This document shows positions 33,004 to 45,309 of a stretch of DNA of 64,000 bases, piece after piece. The first letter of the stretch is position 1. The number at the start of each line of letters is the position of its first letter. This stretch comes from Ochotona curzoniae (taxonomy: Eukaryota; Chordata; Mammalia; Lagomorpha; Ochotonidae), in contig NW_024465885.1 of assembly GCF_017591425.1 (NCBI RefSeq), positions 46,495,001-46,559,000 of the forward strand. The letters run 5' to 3'. The position numbers were made by a program, and so were the translations under genes. Below the pieces are notes generated by a model that worked only from the letters and a program-made list of their open reading frames with translations, was not told where the DNA came from and did not search any database.

Positions 33004-33685
33004 TAAGTAAGGGGCTTGCGAAATCAGGAGGAATAGAAAACAAGAAAAAGTTCAGGTTCACTATGTACAGGGCAGAGTATCCGGGAGAGCTGTTCCAAGG
33101 CAAATCAAAATGAAGGAGAAACCATAGGTTATCTACAAAAGACCAGGAATCGGAGGGTTAAGATTTTAAGAAAATCATTTCCAGCCTGTATATCTGGCGT
33201 GAATGGAATAAGAAACAGTTCATCGTATGAACTGTTATACCCCAAATGTCTTTTCCTGTCAGAGGGTGCATGAGATGGATAAGCCTGTGAAAGAGGGGCG
33301 TCTTTGCTGAGATCCACATTGCATCCCAAACACCAAATAAGCATAACTCTGCTTCCAAATTCGTTGGTAAAACTGCATAAGAAAATGAGGTGATTGCTGT
33401 TTTTTAATTCAGAGAAAATTGTCTCATGTGACAAGGATGGGAATTGTTGGTCTGCTTTATGGCTTGCCTTTGATCATTCAGTGTTGCTCAAAATTAGGAT
33501 GGGCAAATGGATATGACCATGCCATTCCTTGACCTCAAGACCTCAAGAAGAGGCTCCTGTTTTGGAAATGTATCGTGGAAATGCTGGGAGAATGTCATAT
33601 GAAGAGATGCTTGGCAGGGGGTAGTACGTACATCTAACTCTTCAAAGAGATCTCAGTGGTTGGCTGTGTCTATATCTGTAAAGAG
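33004..33685 (+). other. MORC3 intron 14, unassigned stretch
   Basis: No SINE signature. Two overlapping minus-strand open frames (33129-33434) have no recognisable homology. It could hold an old diverged element I cannot place. Confidence 0.5.
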
Positions 33686-33689
33686 ACAG

Positions 33690-33985
33690 TGGGGTGCTGG
33701 TGTTGTGCCCTGCAGTTTAATGCCACCAGCTGCAGTGCCTGCATACCCTGTGGGCAGCGGTACATGTCCTCGCTGCTCCGTTTCTGATCCAACTGGGAAA
33801 ATTGGCAGAAGATGGCATAAGTGCTTGGGTCCCTGCCTCACACAGGAGAGGCCCCAGGTACAGCTCCTGGTTCCTAGCTTCAGCCTGGCCCAGTGATGCC
33901 CATTGTGGTCATCTGGGGAGTGACCCAACGGAAGGAAAATCTGTCTCCCTCTCTGTAACTCTGACTTTCAAAATAAATAAATCTT
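33690..33985 (+). mobile_element. CSINE
   Basis: 'GTGGGGTGCTGGTGTTGTGCC' head, body, 'TCTGACTTTCAAAATAAATAAATC' tail. Confidence 0.8.
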
Positions 33986-34199
33986 TTTTGAAAAGACAGT
34001 AATCTGCACTTTGTTAAATTAGTGGTCTGTACCATGCAAAGTATTGTTTTAAATATTTTGAATAAATGGACATGTCTTAGAATTAAAGATAGTTGAGAAA
34101 GTGACATGAGCTGTGCCTTTGCTTTAGATCAGTTCCTTCAAGGCCATCTATTTCGTCCCTATTTTTATGTTTATATTTTAAACACAATTCTTTTTCCAG

Positions 34200-35088
34200 C
34201 TTGAAACGAAAACTTCCAGTTCGCTCATCAATTTTGAATGTTAAGAGTCGACGATTGAGTAATCCAGTATTTGAAAATTCAGCTCGTAAAGATGATGATG
34301 ATGAAGATGTCATCATTTTAGAAGAAAACAGTACGCCGAAACCTGCAGTGGACCACGATGTTGAGGTGAAGTCAGAACAGAGCCGTGTGGAAGAAAGGGC
34401 TGTGGAAGTGCATCTCGTGGGTAGCACTGAACCTTGTGGCCTGACCAGTTTGGCCAGCACCTCGGCGTCCAGATGTGATCAGGGAACTGCTGCAGCCACT
34501 CAGACCGAAGTCCCAAGCTTAGTGGTGAAAAAGGAAGAAAGTGTTGAACATGAGATAAGTGTCACCGGTGACGCAGTGGCACTGCCCTCCTGTGCAGAAG
34601 CTGAAGCCAGTGGACAGGAGACGCAGGAAGCTTTGGATAAGCCGCCAGACGACACCGGCTGCCAGTTGCATGAATTGAGAAATGAACTGCTGCTAGTCTC
34701 TCAAGAAAAAGAGAATTACAAAAGTCAGTGTCAAGTGTTTACTGACCAAATCAAAGTGTTACAACAGAAGATACTAGAACTGAGTGACAAGTGTGTGAAG
34801 AAGGAAACTTGTCATCAGTCTACTGAAACGGATGCTGTATTTTTAGTTGAAAGTATTAATGGCAAATCTGAAAGTCCAGACCATATAGTATCTCAGTATC
34901 AGCAAGCTTTGGAAGAAATAGAAAGGCTGAAAAAACAGTATAGTGCTTTGCAACATGTCAAGACTGAATGCAGCCACTGTTCCAATAGTGAGAGTAAAAG
35001 TGAAATGGATGAAATGGCTGTGCAGCTTGACGATGTGTTTAGACAGCTGGACAAATGCAGTGTTGAGCGAGATCGCTTTAAAAGTGAG
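34200..35088 (+). CDS. MORC3: MORC3 exon 15 (residues ~540-836), SUMO-binding and coiled-coil region
   Basis: This is the largest exon, 889 bp, with acceptor TTTTTCCAG and donor GAG|GTGAGT, phase 0 out. It opens with a basic stretch (LKRKL...NVKSRRL). An acidic-hydrophobic tract follows, [13 protein letters not shown], fitting a SUMO-interaction motif (VIIL with acidic flank). VKKEE near the middle fits a SUMO-acceptor consensus. From about [20 protein letters not shown] onward it is heptad-rich coiled coil, used for dimerisation and nuclear-body assembly in the family. Poorly conserved linker segments alternate with near-identical blocks such as [19 protein letters not shown]. Confidence 0.97.
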
Positions 35089-36217
35089 GTGAGTTCTGCC
35101 ATCTGTCCATTCCAGCTTGAAAGAATGACCAGTTCCTAGGCTGTAGTTGCTGCCGTGGTCTACTCATTAAGCATCTGATATTCCGCCGGGTCTCCTCGGG
35201 GGCGTGTGTAAAGGTGTATTTGGATTGGAGTGTTTTGAGGAGATGTGCACTGCTAGAAGATAATGGGTGGTGGTCAGGTACAGTGCATGTCCTGTAGTAC
35301 ACAGAACGTTGTTGGACAGTGACACAGCCCCTGAACTTTGCATCTTCACCGTCGTCCTGACAGGTAAATGGTGGTATCATTTGATGGAGCTGCCCTGCCA
35401 ACAGCTGGACCTCCACCTGCTCCCCTGCTCTGGCTCCGCCCCCCACCCAGGTTCACCTGCAGCCAATGTTGCCCGGAGGCCCCAAGGGGTTGGCACACAG
35501 CTATACATAGTGCCAACAGCCTGGGGGGCCTGAAACGGCTTGTAAGCCCAGGGTTAAGATTGATTGCTGGTGACCCTGATACCTCATGTCCGGTAACAGC
35601 TTCATGGTCTTCAGGGACACTCCGCCTGCAGTTGGGGTCTCAGATAGCTCTCTCCTGGAGGGACCACCATGTCCCTCCTTGTTGGAAGCTGCAGCAGGAA
35701 AGACAGGAGTTTGGCTCCTGGAAGATGCTGCGGGGATTTAATTCCTGGGAAATGTAGTCTGTTCTACTGAGAAAGAGTGTTCAGGAGACAAGTGTAACCT
35801 CTGCATCTGTTGTCACTTCAGACTCGGGGAGCTGCGCTTTTACCTCGGGTTTGAAAGCATTTCTGTGCTGAGAAGCCTTTGGAAACCACAGTAAGACGCT
35901 GAGCTGCTTGAGTGCTGTGGGAGACATGCGTGTCAGTTGCATTGACACGACCTAGGTGTTAGTGTGTAGCTTCTCAATTCTAGATTCCAGGTGTTTCTGG
36001 TGTAGTGGTTATTAGTATTTTGATTTCTCCAAAGTAAGCATATACCTAACATTCAGACCAAACATGAAACTTTTTTTTGGTAGAAGTTTTTTGGGGCTGA
36101 GTGTGTTTAATGTGATAATCAGTATTTTTTTCAAGCTGGTTCTCTACATTTCTAAATTTAAATTTGTACTTTGATAGTGTTGTGAAATATTAGTTACAAA
36201 ATTTATATTTTTAACAG
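35089..36217 (+). other. MORC3 intron 15
   Basis: No CSINE is recognised in this 1.1-kb intron. A GC-rich part (35390-35760) resembles no family I can name. The intron ends ATTTTTAACAG. Confidence 0.55.
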
Positions 36218-36375
36218 GTTGAATTATTGGAAATGGAAAAGTCACAAATTCGTTCACAGTGTGAACAACTCAAAGCTGAAATTGAACAGTTAAAATCTAC
36301 AAATCAACACACGGGAGCAGATGTTTCAACTTCAAGCAACATTGAAGAGGCTGTCAATTACACGGATGGGGAAAG
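36218..36375 (+). CDS. MORC3: MORC3 exon 16 (residues ~837-889), C-terminal coiled coil
   Basis: The acceptor is TTTTTAACAG and the donor AAAG|GTAATT, phase 2 out. It encodes [52 protein letters not shown], a heptad-patterned coil followed by a Ser/Thr-rich turn. Confidence 0.96.
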
Positions 36376-36512
36376 GTAATTGTAAATGAGGCTTTTTGCT
36401 GGGATTGCTCTTACGGTAGCTTTATTTACTAGCACCCAACAGAGACTGTCCTGTGGAAAAAAATGTTATCCACTGTGGTTCCAAAAGAGAGATAAGAGGG
36501 AGTTTATCTTTT

Positions 36513-36815
36513 TTTACTTAAAGATTTATTTTTATTGCAAAGTCAGGTATACAGAGATTAGGAGAGACAGAGAGGAAAATCTTCTGTTGATTGACTCCCA
36601 ACGTGGCCGTAAGAGCTGGAGCTGAGCCGATCCGAAGCCAGGAGCCCGGAACCTCTTCTGGGTCTCCCAAGCAGGTGCAGGGTCCCAAGGCCCCTTGGGC
36701 TGTCCTCGACTGCTTTCCCAGGCCACAGGAAGGAAACTGGATGGGAAGTGGGGCCACCGGGATTAGAACCAGCGCCCTATGGGACTTTAGCTGATAGGCC
36801 AATGTGCCGGGCCCG
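36513..36815 (-). mobile_element. full-length CSINE
   Basis: 'TTAAAGATTTATTTTTATTGC' tail side, body, 'GCCAATGTGCCGGGCCCG' head. Confidence 0.93.
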
Positions 36816-36867
36816 TGTTCATTTATTCTTAGAAAGTCACTAAGTTCTATAACTGTGATTTGCTAAT

Positions 36868-37051
36868 GATGTTGATCAGTCTTGCACATAGGTGTAGGGA
36901 CCCAAGGTCTTACTTTATGTTCCTCTGCTTCCTCACGTGCTTTAGCGGGGAGCTGAGTTGGAACTGGAGCAGCCAGGACAGAAACTGGTTCTCATATGGA
37001 GTGCCAGTACTGCAGGATGCAACTTAACTGACTGTGCCACACGCTAGTCCC
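36868..37051 (-). mobile_element. old CSINE fragment
   Basis: 'GGTGTAGGGACCCAAGG', 'GGGGAGCTGAGTTGGAACTGG', 'GTGCCACACGCTAGTCC'. Confidence 0.65.
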
Positions 37052-37541
37052 TTGACAAGTGTTTTTGAAAATGAGACCCACAAGCTCACTTGGCTGTGGA
37101 ACCTTTTTCCGTCCTCATATGACTGAATTGTCTCATAGCACATGCTTTAGGGTCTGTTTTATTTAATTTAATGGGAAGCTGAAATTCAAACACTTGCATA
37201 TTTTTAGACTAGTGTTCTGTGTAGCATGTTCATGACTGTTTTCCAGGTCAGAGCAGTACTTTAAATTGGTAACAGCATCTTCCAATTTATGATTTTTTTT
37301 TTGGTCTGTTTCGTATCAGTTAATTAGTAGCTTGTTAGGAACCACTCTGCTGATAGTTTTATGAAATGTTGCTATGCTTGGATTTAGACTAGGATCCAGC
37401 AGATAAAAAGAACTGTTAACTACATCCAGCTCCCTAGGGAAGCTTTGCTTTTTATTTTGTGGATGTTCATGTTTCCCTGTAAGCTCTGTGTGACTCTAGG
37501 CTGCACTGCCGGGTCCCTAATGAGTGACTGTGCATTTGCAG
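37052..37541 (+). other. MORC3 intron 16, right part
   Basis: Unique intron, ending TGTGCATTTGCAG. Confidence 0.6.
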
Positions 37542-37695
37542 CCTCAAGCTGCGGTCTCTGCGCGTGAACGTGGGCCAGCTGCTGGCTATGATCGTGCCTG
37601 ACCTCGACCTGCAGCAAGTCAATTACGACGTCGACGTGGTGGATGAGATTCTAGGGCAGGTGGTCGAACAAATGAGCGAGATCAGTAGTACTTAA
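37542..37695 (+). CDS. MORC3: MORC3 exon 17, C-terminus and stop (residues ~889-939)
   Basis: The acceptor is CATTTGCAG. It encodes [50 protein letters not shown] and ends at TAA (37693-37695). To my reading it is identical to the human C-terminus. This strongly conserved tail closes the predicted 939-residue protein. Confidence 0.97.
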
Positions 37696-38885
37696 AAGTA
37701 TAATTTACGTGATGTAATAAAAGTATTTCCTGAATGCTTTTGGTTGTACAGCTTTCAAAATATAAAATGTTGTTTTTTAGCTATGATGGGTAACAGACTG
37801 AAGACCATAGTCATTACTGTATTCTATGCACCTGAATGTGGTCACACACTGTGGACACATCATGCTTTCTGAGACTCAAAGAGCTGTTGGTATGGAGTGG
37901 CTGAATAGCTAAACTCTTGATTCTGTTTTAATGTAAATATTTGTAATTAAGTCAGCACATATTTTTTTACTGCCCTAAAGTACTTAATTGTTTTTCACCA
38001 AGAGCTTTCCCAGTTGCCTCTAAGCTTTGTGCAATTTTTCTGGTTCCCCAGAGTGTATTTTTCTCTGAACTAAGGGCTGTGCCATAAATACAAATGAAAA
38101 TGTTAGGTTTGCTTTTCTTACAAAGGAACTTATGTGGGGTTTTTAAATAATAGAACTCCTGATAAGACTCTGGGTATACACAAATGAGCATTAATTCATT
38201 TTTTTTCTATAAATTCTTATCTTCTGAAATCTTTTATTCAAGAAAATAAGGTAAGTGAGAAGTGACTCCATTTTGCCAGGATTTTTCTTGTGCTCGGATT
38301 GCTAATCATGATTAAACACAAAGTGTTTTTGTAGAACAAAGAAATGATCTTTAGTATATAAAAAGTATTGAAAATATTAAATGACTACAAGTTTACTTTG
38401 AAGCCCATTTTTGGCTGTGTAGTCAGCATGAAGTGGGCATGATAATTATTAAATATTTCTTTTTGTGAAATTTCCTGTACAGCCTTTTGTAGGATACCAC
38501 AGGTTAAAGCGAGTTGAGGAAGACTGTCTTTCTCCAGCAGAACTACATACCTTTTATTATATTACAGACTGAAGTGTTGTATTTCCTGGCGTTCAGGAGC
38601 AACTGCCTAGGATGTAGTATTACATGCTATAAATATTATGCTTTATTGGTTTCCATGTTTTGTGCAATTTTATTGAGTATAAAAGTGTATATATAATTAA
38701 GAATTGTATTTTCCACAGCTAAAATGTACATTATTTTTCCCAAAGTTTTATTGTTGCTATTTATTTTTACTTTTGTTACTGGACATTCATATGTATCATT
38801 TGTATGTGTGCTTAATTAAATCTCATCTACAGTTAAATTTTTAATGTACATTAAAAGCAAATAAATGAAGATTGTTTTTATTTGC
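37696..38885 (+). other. MORC3: MORC3 3' UTR
   Basis: AT-rich and SINE-free sequence after the stop. The distal polyadenylation signal AATAAA at 38860-38865 suits a ~1.2-kb UTR. Another signal lies at 37716-37721, only 21 bases past the stop, and a third at 38978-38983. Several ATTTA-like pentamers suggest, but do not prove, mRNA instability control. Confidence 0.75.
38860..38865 (+). terminator. MORC3: probable main MORC3 polyadenylation signal
   Basis: AATAAA, followed within 30 bases by a T-rich stretch (TTGTTTTTATTTG). Confidence 0.7.
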
Positions 38886-38889
38886 TTGA

Positions 38890-41800
38890 TAAAGTAATTG
38901 AAAGTGTATTTTTGGTATGAAGCTGGTTTTCTGTCTCAATTACAACTTCCCAGATTTTAAGATATCTTGTAAAAAAAAATAAAAATATATGGTGGCTAAC
39001 TGTTTAGGTATTACTTTTAAATAATTTAATGCTAAGTTAAAAATATTTTGAAAGTGCAAGTCTGTCGGGTAAGCCCTGAGGAGGAGTTCATTTCATTGTG
39101 TGGATGATGTGCTACATTTTGAAGACTAGGCCAGTCGTCCTGAGACCAGCGTCCTCTGGGGAGAGAGATGGCCTGGCACGGTGTGTGTTGCTGTGCAAGA
39201 AGTCCTCCCCCGCAGAAGGCAGCCGTGCCTAGATGAGAGTGGCTGTTTAAGTTTTATAACTTTTTGGGGAGGTGGTTGATTGTTTTCTCCTTCATCTTGG
39301 TCAGCTGCTATATTCACAGGAACAGTATTTGATGTGACTGGGAAAATCAGTCCTGGGAATTGTAAGGGAAACTAGAAATAATTACGTATTTTTCACCTTT
39401 TTTGGTATGCTATTACCAAGAAATGTGACGTTGAAAGTATAACAAGCAAGAACTTTTTCAGAACATCGTGAGCTTTTCAGCCAACTGGCTGTTGTTTGCC
39501 ATTTACTCTTTTAAAGTAAAATATGAGGAACTACACCAAAACAGTCTTCCCCTCCTTGTGCTTGCTGTGATCAACGAGGACTGCAAGGTCAGGGAAAGTT
39601 GGGTGACCGCGGTGGGAGCAGCGTCTCGCACCTCTTTGTCCTTTGGGGTTTCAGATTTCCAGTGATGGCCAGTGTTGCTGGAAACACTGCCTGGGGTCTC
39701 AGGTACTGGATTCTTGCTTGGCACACGGCCCTTTTGAACTTGGGTCATACTGATCATTTAAGAGTCATTTACGTGATCTGTCCAGGTGGTACTAAGCACT
39801 GGCTGCATGTTAGGAGCATCTGGAATGCTTTCAGAATTCCCACGGTGAAGCCGTACCCCGCATACTGAAGTTCAAATGTTTGGGGGTTGGGCTCAGGGAC
39901 CAGCGTGTCCTAAAGGCATCTCAGGTTCATGCCACAGTACTGTACTGCCAGAGGCCAGCTCCAGCCGAGTTCAGAACTCGAGAAGGGTGTATGAAATAGG
40001 CGTAGAGAGAAAAGAAACAGACCACTACAGTTTCAGAATCATAATGGACAATGCAAGGAAGCAGTCACAAACTCTGGCTCAGGCCTTTTACCTCATGGTG
40101 CTGATCCACCTGACCACAGAGTGCGGGCCCAGAGCAGTACAATTACAAAGTTTTCTTTAGGGGCAGTTTGACACAGCTTCAAAGGGGGGCACAATTCACA
40201 ACCGGTGAGTGAGGAAGGATTTCACATTCCTTATCTCGGCTTGGCAGCCCCTGCCTGCTCTCCTCAGGTCTGGGCTCTAACCTTGGTGCCACCTGTGACA
40301 ACCAGACCCCTGCCTTGAATTACCTATGGGAAATAAGGCTGGGGCCTTGGTTTACAGGGATTGCTTCAGTTGGCACTAAAGCTCATGCTGGCCATTAGGC
40401 CTGCAGGGTCACACAGTTTGTTGGCCAAGCAAGCAAAGCAGAAGTTATAAAGGCAAAAAGAATTGCAATTAGCAACGAGCCATGTTTACTCCGTTTTTAT
40501 TTCAACTCTACAATGGACAAGTGGGTGCTTCCAAAGATAATTCCGCAGATTGTTTCACTTTAAGGTAGGGCATTATCCGTTCTGACGTTGTAACGTTGCT
40601 GCCAGGAATTTCTCAGTAGACAACCTATATTAATCAGTAATACACTCCTACCACAATTCTCATTCTATAGCTTATCAGAGGAGAAAATATATCACAGAGG
40701 GGAAAAGATAAAGATCAGAAACAGAAAAAATACAAACATGAATTCCCACTACAACTACAATAACCCTAAGTTAGTTTGAAAGCATGTATTACAGACATTT
40801 CTTGAGCTCTTCCAGCCAAAGGGCCGTAAGAGCAACTGAGACAGCATACATTATTAAAGGCCCATTCACCAAGAGGTCGTCAGCAACATTAACTCCCAAG
40901 CTCACACTGGATGTAAAAGCCATCTCGCAGGGACAAACAATGCCTCAACAGATTACAGAATTCTTAGCAGGGTGGTCAGGTGTCCTTGCAAAGGGAGGTA
41001 GAACCGTGTTCAGGTGGTTGTAGAGACATCTGCCAGTCCTGCCGTGCAGCGGGAAGCTCCCCCGGGCCCTGCCAAACGGGAGCTGTTCTCCTCACACCTT
41101 CCTGTCGTCCACACCTACTGTACAGCTGAAAACTGTTCATCTGTGCGTTCTGCTGTAGAATATCTTAACAAATGTTGAATCCCAGTAGTTCATGGAGCAA
41201 ACTCAGGCTCTCAGCATGGCTGCTGTTGATGCTGGGGCAAGCTGGAGGGTTCCCCAGTTGGAAGAGCAGATGGAACTGGATGGGATAAAGGTCAAAGACT
41301 TGCCCCTTCGCCGAGAGGTGACCACTGCTGGCTTCTGTGTGTTCTTCCTGCAGCTGCTGACTGTGCAGCTACACACCTTAATATATATGCATTGAATGTA
41401 TATCAAGTTATTTCAGTATATGCAAAGGTATTGTACCATACGATTGGTAATGTTTTTCATAACATTTTATTGAAAAACTTCAGAAATGTTTTATGATATG
41501 AGTAAGCTCTTAATGTTCATTTTGCTATTTCTCATCCTTTCATATTCTAGGAATTACTATTGTGAAAATTATTAAATGCAAACCGTACGTAATTTCTCAG
41601 GTGTATCCAGAGTGTATCTGCAGTGAATGGAAGAGTGAATGCCGAGTTCCTTTTAATAAAGGTTGTCATCCAAAATGGAAGGAATTTATAATCACAGGAT
41701 ATATGAGTAATAATTATATGAGATCTTGGCTTCATGAATTTTAAAATGTGAAAAAAATGGGTGCTATTTTCATCTCATTAAACATTTTCTTATGCCTTTT

Positions 41801-42295
41801 TGATCATTTTCCTAATCTTTTTCTATTGGGTTCTTTGTCTAGTTACTATAAAGAAGCTAAAAGTATGTTGGTGTGGCCTCTCATACCAGACCAACAGCTA
41901 GGAAATCCACAGTAGGTTAAATATTACTGCCTTCTAAATAGACTCACTGGGGGGAGTGAGTCCCTGGGGCTTGAGACCTAATATTCCGTGTTTCGGATAT
42001 TTGGGCACAGTTTCAAGGAATGCCATTAAAAAAAATGCATGCATTAGTGTAGTAGACAGTGTGCTGCTTTCTAGAATGAAATGTGCTCATCACAAGGTTA
42101 ATATTAGAAAGTGATATCCACAGGAAACAGTCTTGGTAAATTTAAATACAAAGGAAATTGTTAAATAGTGTAATCATAGAATGAGAATTAACCATTACAG
42201 AATTGGAGTGCTAACTGCAACTTAATTTTCTTCATTAGCATTCTAAGCAGAAATTGTGAGTAAATGTGGTTTCCTACCAAACAAGCATACAAGTT
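38890..42295. other. MORC3-CHAF1B intergenic region, SINE-poor part
   Basis: This 3.4-kb stretch lacks recognisable CSINEs, unlike its surroundings. 39900-41030 has the base composition and phrase structure of an old LTR or ERV fragment, but I cannot assign it. 41555-41744 contains an isolated cysteine-rich open frame (ending MRSWLHEF) of no recognised family. Confidence 0.5.
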
Positions 42296-42502
42296 TCTTT
42301 TACTTGACAGACAGATTGACGGGGGGTCAGGGGAAGCAGGGAGAAGATCTTTTGTCCACTGGTTTGCTCCCCAAATGACCAGGTGTCCCTGGTGAGTGAT
42401 AGGGGCCCAAGTCCATTCTCAGGGAGTAAACTGGGAATCAAGCGAGCAGGACTGGATGCTGGCATCACGTGTCCCACAGCCTTCACCACTTAGTGCTGGG
42501 AG
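42296..42502 (-). mobile_element. old CSINE
   Basis: 'TTTACTTGACAGACAG', 'AGATCTTTTGTCCACTGG', and head remnant 'CACTTAGTGCTGGG'. Confidence 0.7.
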
Positions 42503-43189
42503 AGTGCTTGCAGAGTAGTCAGCCATCTTGGAAACAAGATTCAGAGTAAGTTCAAACTTGACTCCAAATGACAGACTCAACTGGCTAAGGTTAAGGCAAT
42601 GGCTTAAATGCCTCTGGTATATAAATATCCAGGATTGGCTCTGTCTTAATGAGGAAGTGAACAGTGTGTGATGACTTCAGAATACTCCAATCTTCCCAAC
42701 CTACCCTTGTCTTACTAATAAATGATGTGAAAAGTTGTTGCTTCTGCTTGACCTGAACCAAGCCTGACTTAAAGTAATCTAGGCTTTGTAGTGCTTCTAC
42801 TTACAATTTTATTTATCAGTGTAAATTATTTATACTTGCAAAATAGTATATAGGTATTTATGGGAAGAAATGTAAATACCAATTACCTGCAACTCAAAAA
42901 GGTGGGTATATAGACTGTGCTATCTATGCATTGTATGTTATTACTGTATTTTTAGAGGTGTTTATCCTGCATTGTGTGGCTGCTGCCTTACTCCCTTACT
43001 GGTTCAGTTTTTCCTGAAATAGATTTTTCACAGCGGCGGTTGAGGTACCGTCAGAGCACTGGCCCCAGGTTGCTGTCTAGCCTCAGAGCAGGTCCAGCCT
43101 AAGGGAGACACACAGGCTGTAGAATAGAATCTTGTGGTGAGTTTGCAAGCTAAGTGCTATGAGGTGGGTTGTTTTGCTTTGTTTTGTTT
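42503..43189. other. intergenic, nothing recognised
   Basis: AT-rich unique sequence between two CSINEs. Confidence 0.55.
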
Positions 43190-43476
43190 TTTCTTTTTAA
43201 AGATTTACTTTTATTAGGAAGGCAGATTTACAGAGAGAAAAGAGAAAGATCTTCCACCCCCTGATTCCTCAAGTGACTGCAACAGCCAGAGCTGAACAGA
43301 TCCAAAGCCAGGAGCCAGCAGCTTGTGGATCCCACACAGATGCAGGGTCCTCAGGCTTTAGACCATCCTCTACTGCTTTCCCTGGCCACAGGCAGGGACC
43401 TGGATGGGAAGTGGAACAACCAGGACAGGAATTGGCACCCATATGGAATCCAGGCACATGCAAAACCAGGCCCATC
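43190..43476 (-). mobile_element. CSINE
   Basis: 'TTTTTAAAGATTTACTTTTATTAGG' tail side, body; the head is replaced by a (TG)n run at 43481-43498. Confidence 0.87.
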
Positions 43477-43527
43477 ATGCAGTGTGTGTGTGTGTGTTTG
43501 TAAATTTTACTCCTGGATTCCCAGTAC

Positions 43528-43765
43528 TTATTCTTTAAAAAAAATTAAAGGTAGAGCGACAAAGACAGATGTTTCCATCTGCTCTTCCAAATGCCAGAGA
43601 TAGTGGAGGCTGGACAAGGTCACAGCCAGGGGTCTGAAACTCTAGCTGATCTCCTGTGCAGGGACCCAGGTAATTCCCCCGTGATCTGCTGCCTCCCAGG
43701 GTGCATTAGCTGGAAGATGTATTAGCTGCAGAGTAACCCACTGCTCCCACCACACAAATACTCCT
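43528..43765 (-). mobile_element. old CSINE
   Basis: 'TTTAAAAAAAATTAAAGGTAGAGCG', 'TTTCCATCTGCTCTTCC', 'GGTGCATTAGCTGGAAG'. Confidence 0.65.
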
Positions 43766-44120
43766 CAAGACCGGCTCAAATTGTTTTAGTCTGCACTCCA
43801 TTTACTTAATGTATTATACTGGTGATTATTGCAAATATAAACTCATTTAAGAATTTAGGAAGGTGAGATGTTTTTAGCTGTTTTTTAAATGTCCATTTCT
43901 GTGGCGTTACTGAAGAATTCACATTGTTGCTCAGCCCTCATCTGTTTCCAGCACCTTTTCGTCATCCCAAACTGTTCCCATGATTAGTAACTCCCCATTT
44001 TCATCCTCAGCCCCTTGGTAACTTTTGCTTTCTGTCTAAATTTATTTTGATAACTTCAGGTAAGTCACCTCTTGTGTCTGGCTCATTTTACTCTGTATAA
44101 TGTTTGTAAGTTTCCTCTAG
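43766..44120. other. intergenic, nothing recognised
   Basis: Unique sequence without coding or repeat signature. Confidence 0.5.
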
Positions 44121-44400
44121 GGGGTTGGTGTGACAGCAAGTTAAGCCAGTGCTTTGTGATGCCAGTATTGCCCAGTGGAGTGCGGTCTGAGTCCTGACTG
44201 CCACTCCCTCAAGTCATCTTCCTGCTGATGTGCTTGGGGAATAATGGTCCAGGTGCTTGGGACCATGTCACCCGTTTGGGAGACTGAGATGGAGTTTCTG
44301 GCTCGTGACATCAGACTGGCTCAGCCTTGGCTGCTGTTGCCATTTGGGAAGTGAATCAGCAAGTGGAAGATATCTTTCCATATGTCTACTTCAGAATTTC
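44121..44400 (+). mobile_element. old CSINE
   Basis: 'GGGGGTTGGTGTGACAGC' head, 'CTTGGGACCATGTCACCCG' body; its tail is degraded. Confidence 0.7.
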
Positions 44401-44561
44401 TTTTTAAGGCTGAATAATATTTCCATTGTATGTGTAGACCACATTTGTGTATCCATTCTTCTATGTTTCGTTTTCTGAGGACTCTCCAAACTTCCAAGGA
44501 AGCAGCATTGCTTTGTTGAGGTTTTCCTGTTAAGTGGCAGGAGTTATTAAAATAGATTGTG

Positions 44562-44868
44562 TGGGGCCTGGGGCGGTAGCTTAGTGGCTAAAATCTGCCT
44601 TGTATGTACTGGGGTCCCGTGTAGGCACCAGTTCATGTTCCGCCTGCTCTACTTCTTATCCAGCTCCCTGCTTGTGGCCTGGGAAAGCAGTGGAGGATGG
44701 CCCAAAACCTTGGGACCTTGCACCAGCGTGAGAGACCTAGAAGAAGCTCCAGGCTCCTGGCTTCTGATTGGCTCAGCTCCAGCCATTGTGGCCACTTGGG
44801 GAGTGAACCAGCATATGGGAGATCTTTCTCTGTCCTCTCCATTTTCAGACTTTTCAATAAAAAGATAG
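44562..44868 (+). mobile_element. CSINE
   Basis: 'GGGGCCTGGGGCGGTAGCTTAG' head, complete body, 'TTTTCAATAAAAAGATAG' tail. Confidence 0.92.
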
Positions 44869-44984
44869 AAGCAGATGGATGGTGTGTTCTGTGTGCTAAC
44901 TTAGGAAAAAAACTAGATATGGTGGATATTAGTACACCAGAAATGTTTTTGCAAGTATTTTCTCACACTTAGAGTGTGGTGTTT

Positions 44985-45235
44985 TTTAACAAGGTAGAGA
45001 GTGACTGCTTCCAACCGTTTGGTTCACTGGTTCATTCCCTGAATTCCAATGACAGCTCAGGGCCAGATCAAACCAGGGAATAGGGAATTCAATCCCGATG
45101 TCTCCCATGTGGGAGGCAGGACCCGAGTATGGGAACATCACGGTTACTTCCCAGAGTCTGTATGACACAAACCTGGGATCAGCACCCGAGGCATGATGAA
45201 GCCTGGTGCTCTGACGCGGTTCCGTGGCGCCCTAA
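44985..45235 (-). mobile_element. old CSINE
   Basis: 'AAGGTAGAGAGTGACTGC', 'GATGTCTCCCATGTGGG' and a degraded head. Confidence 0.55.
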
Positions 45236-45309
45236 CTAGGGTTTTAATGAGCTTCAAAATGTCTTTTTCTTGATTTTTTTGTCTCCTGAAATACTTATTT
45301 TTGGGACAG

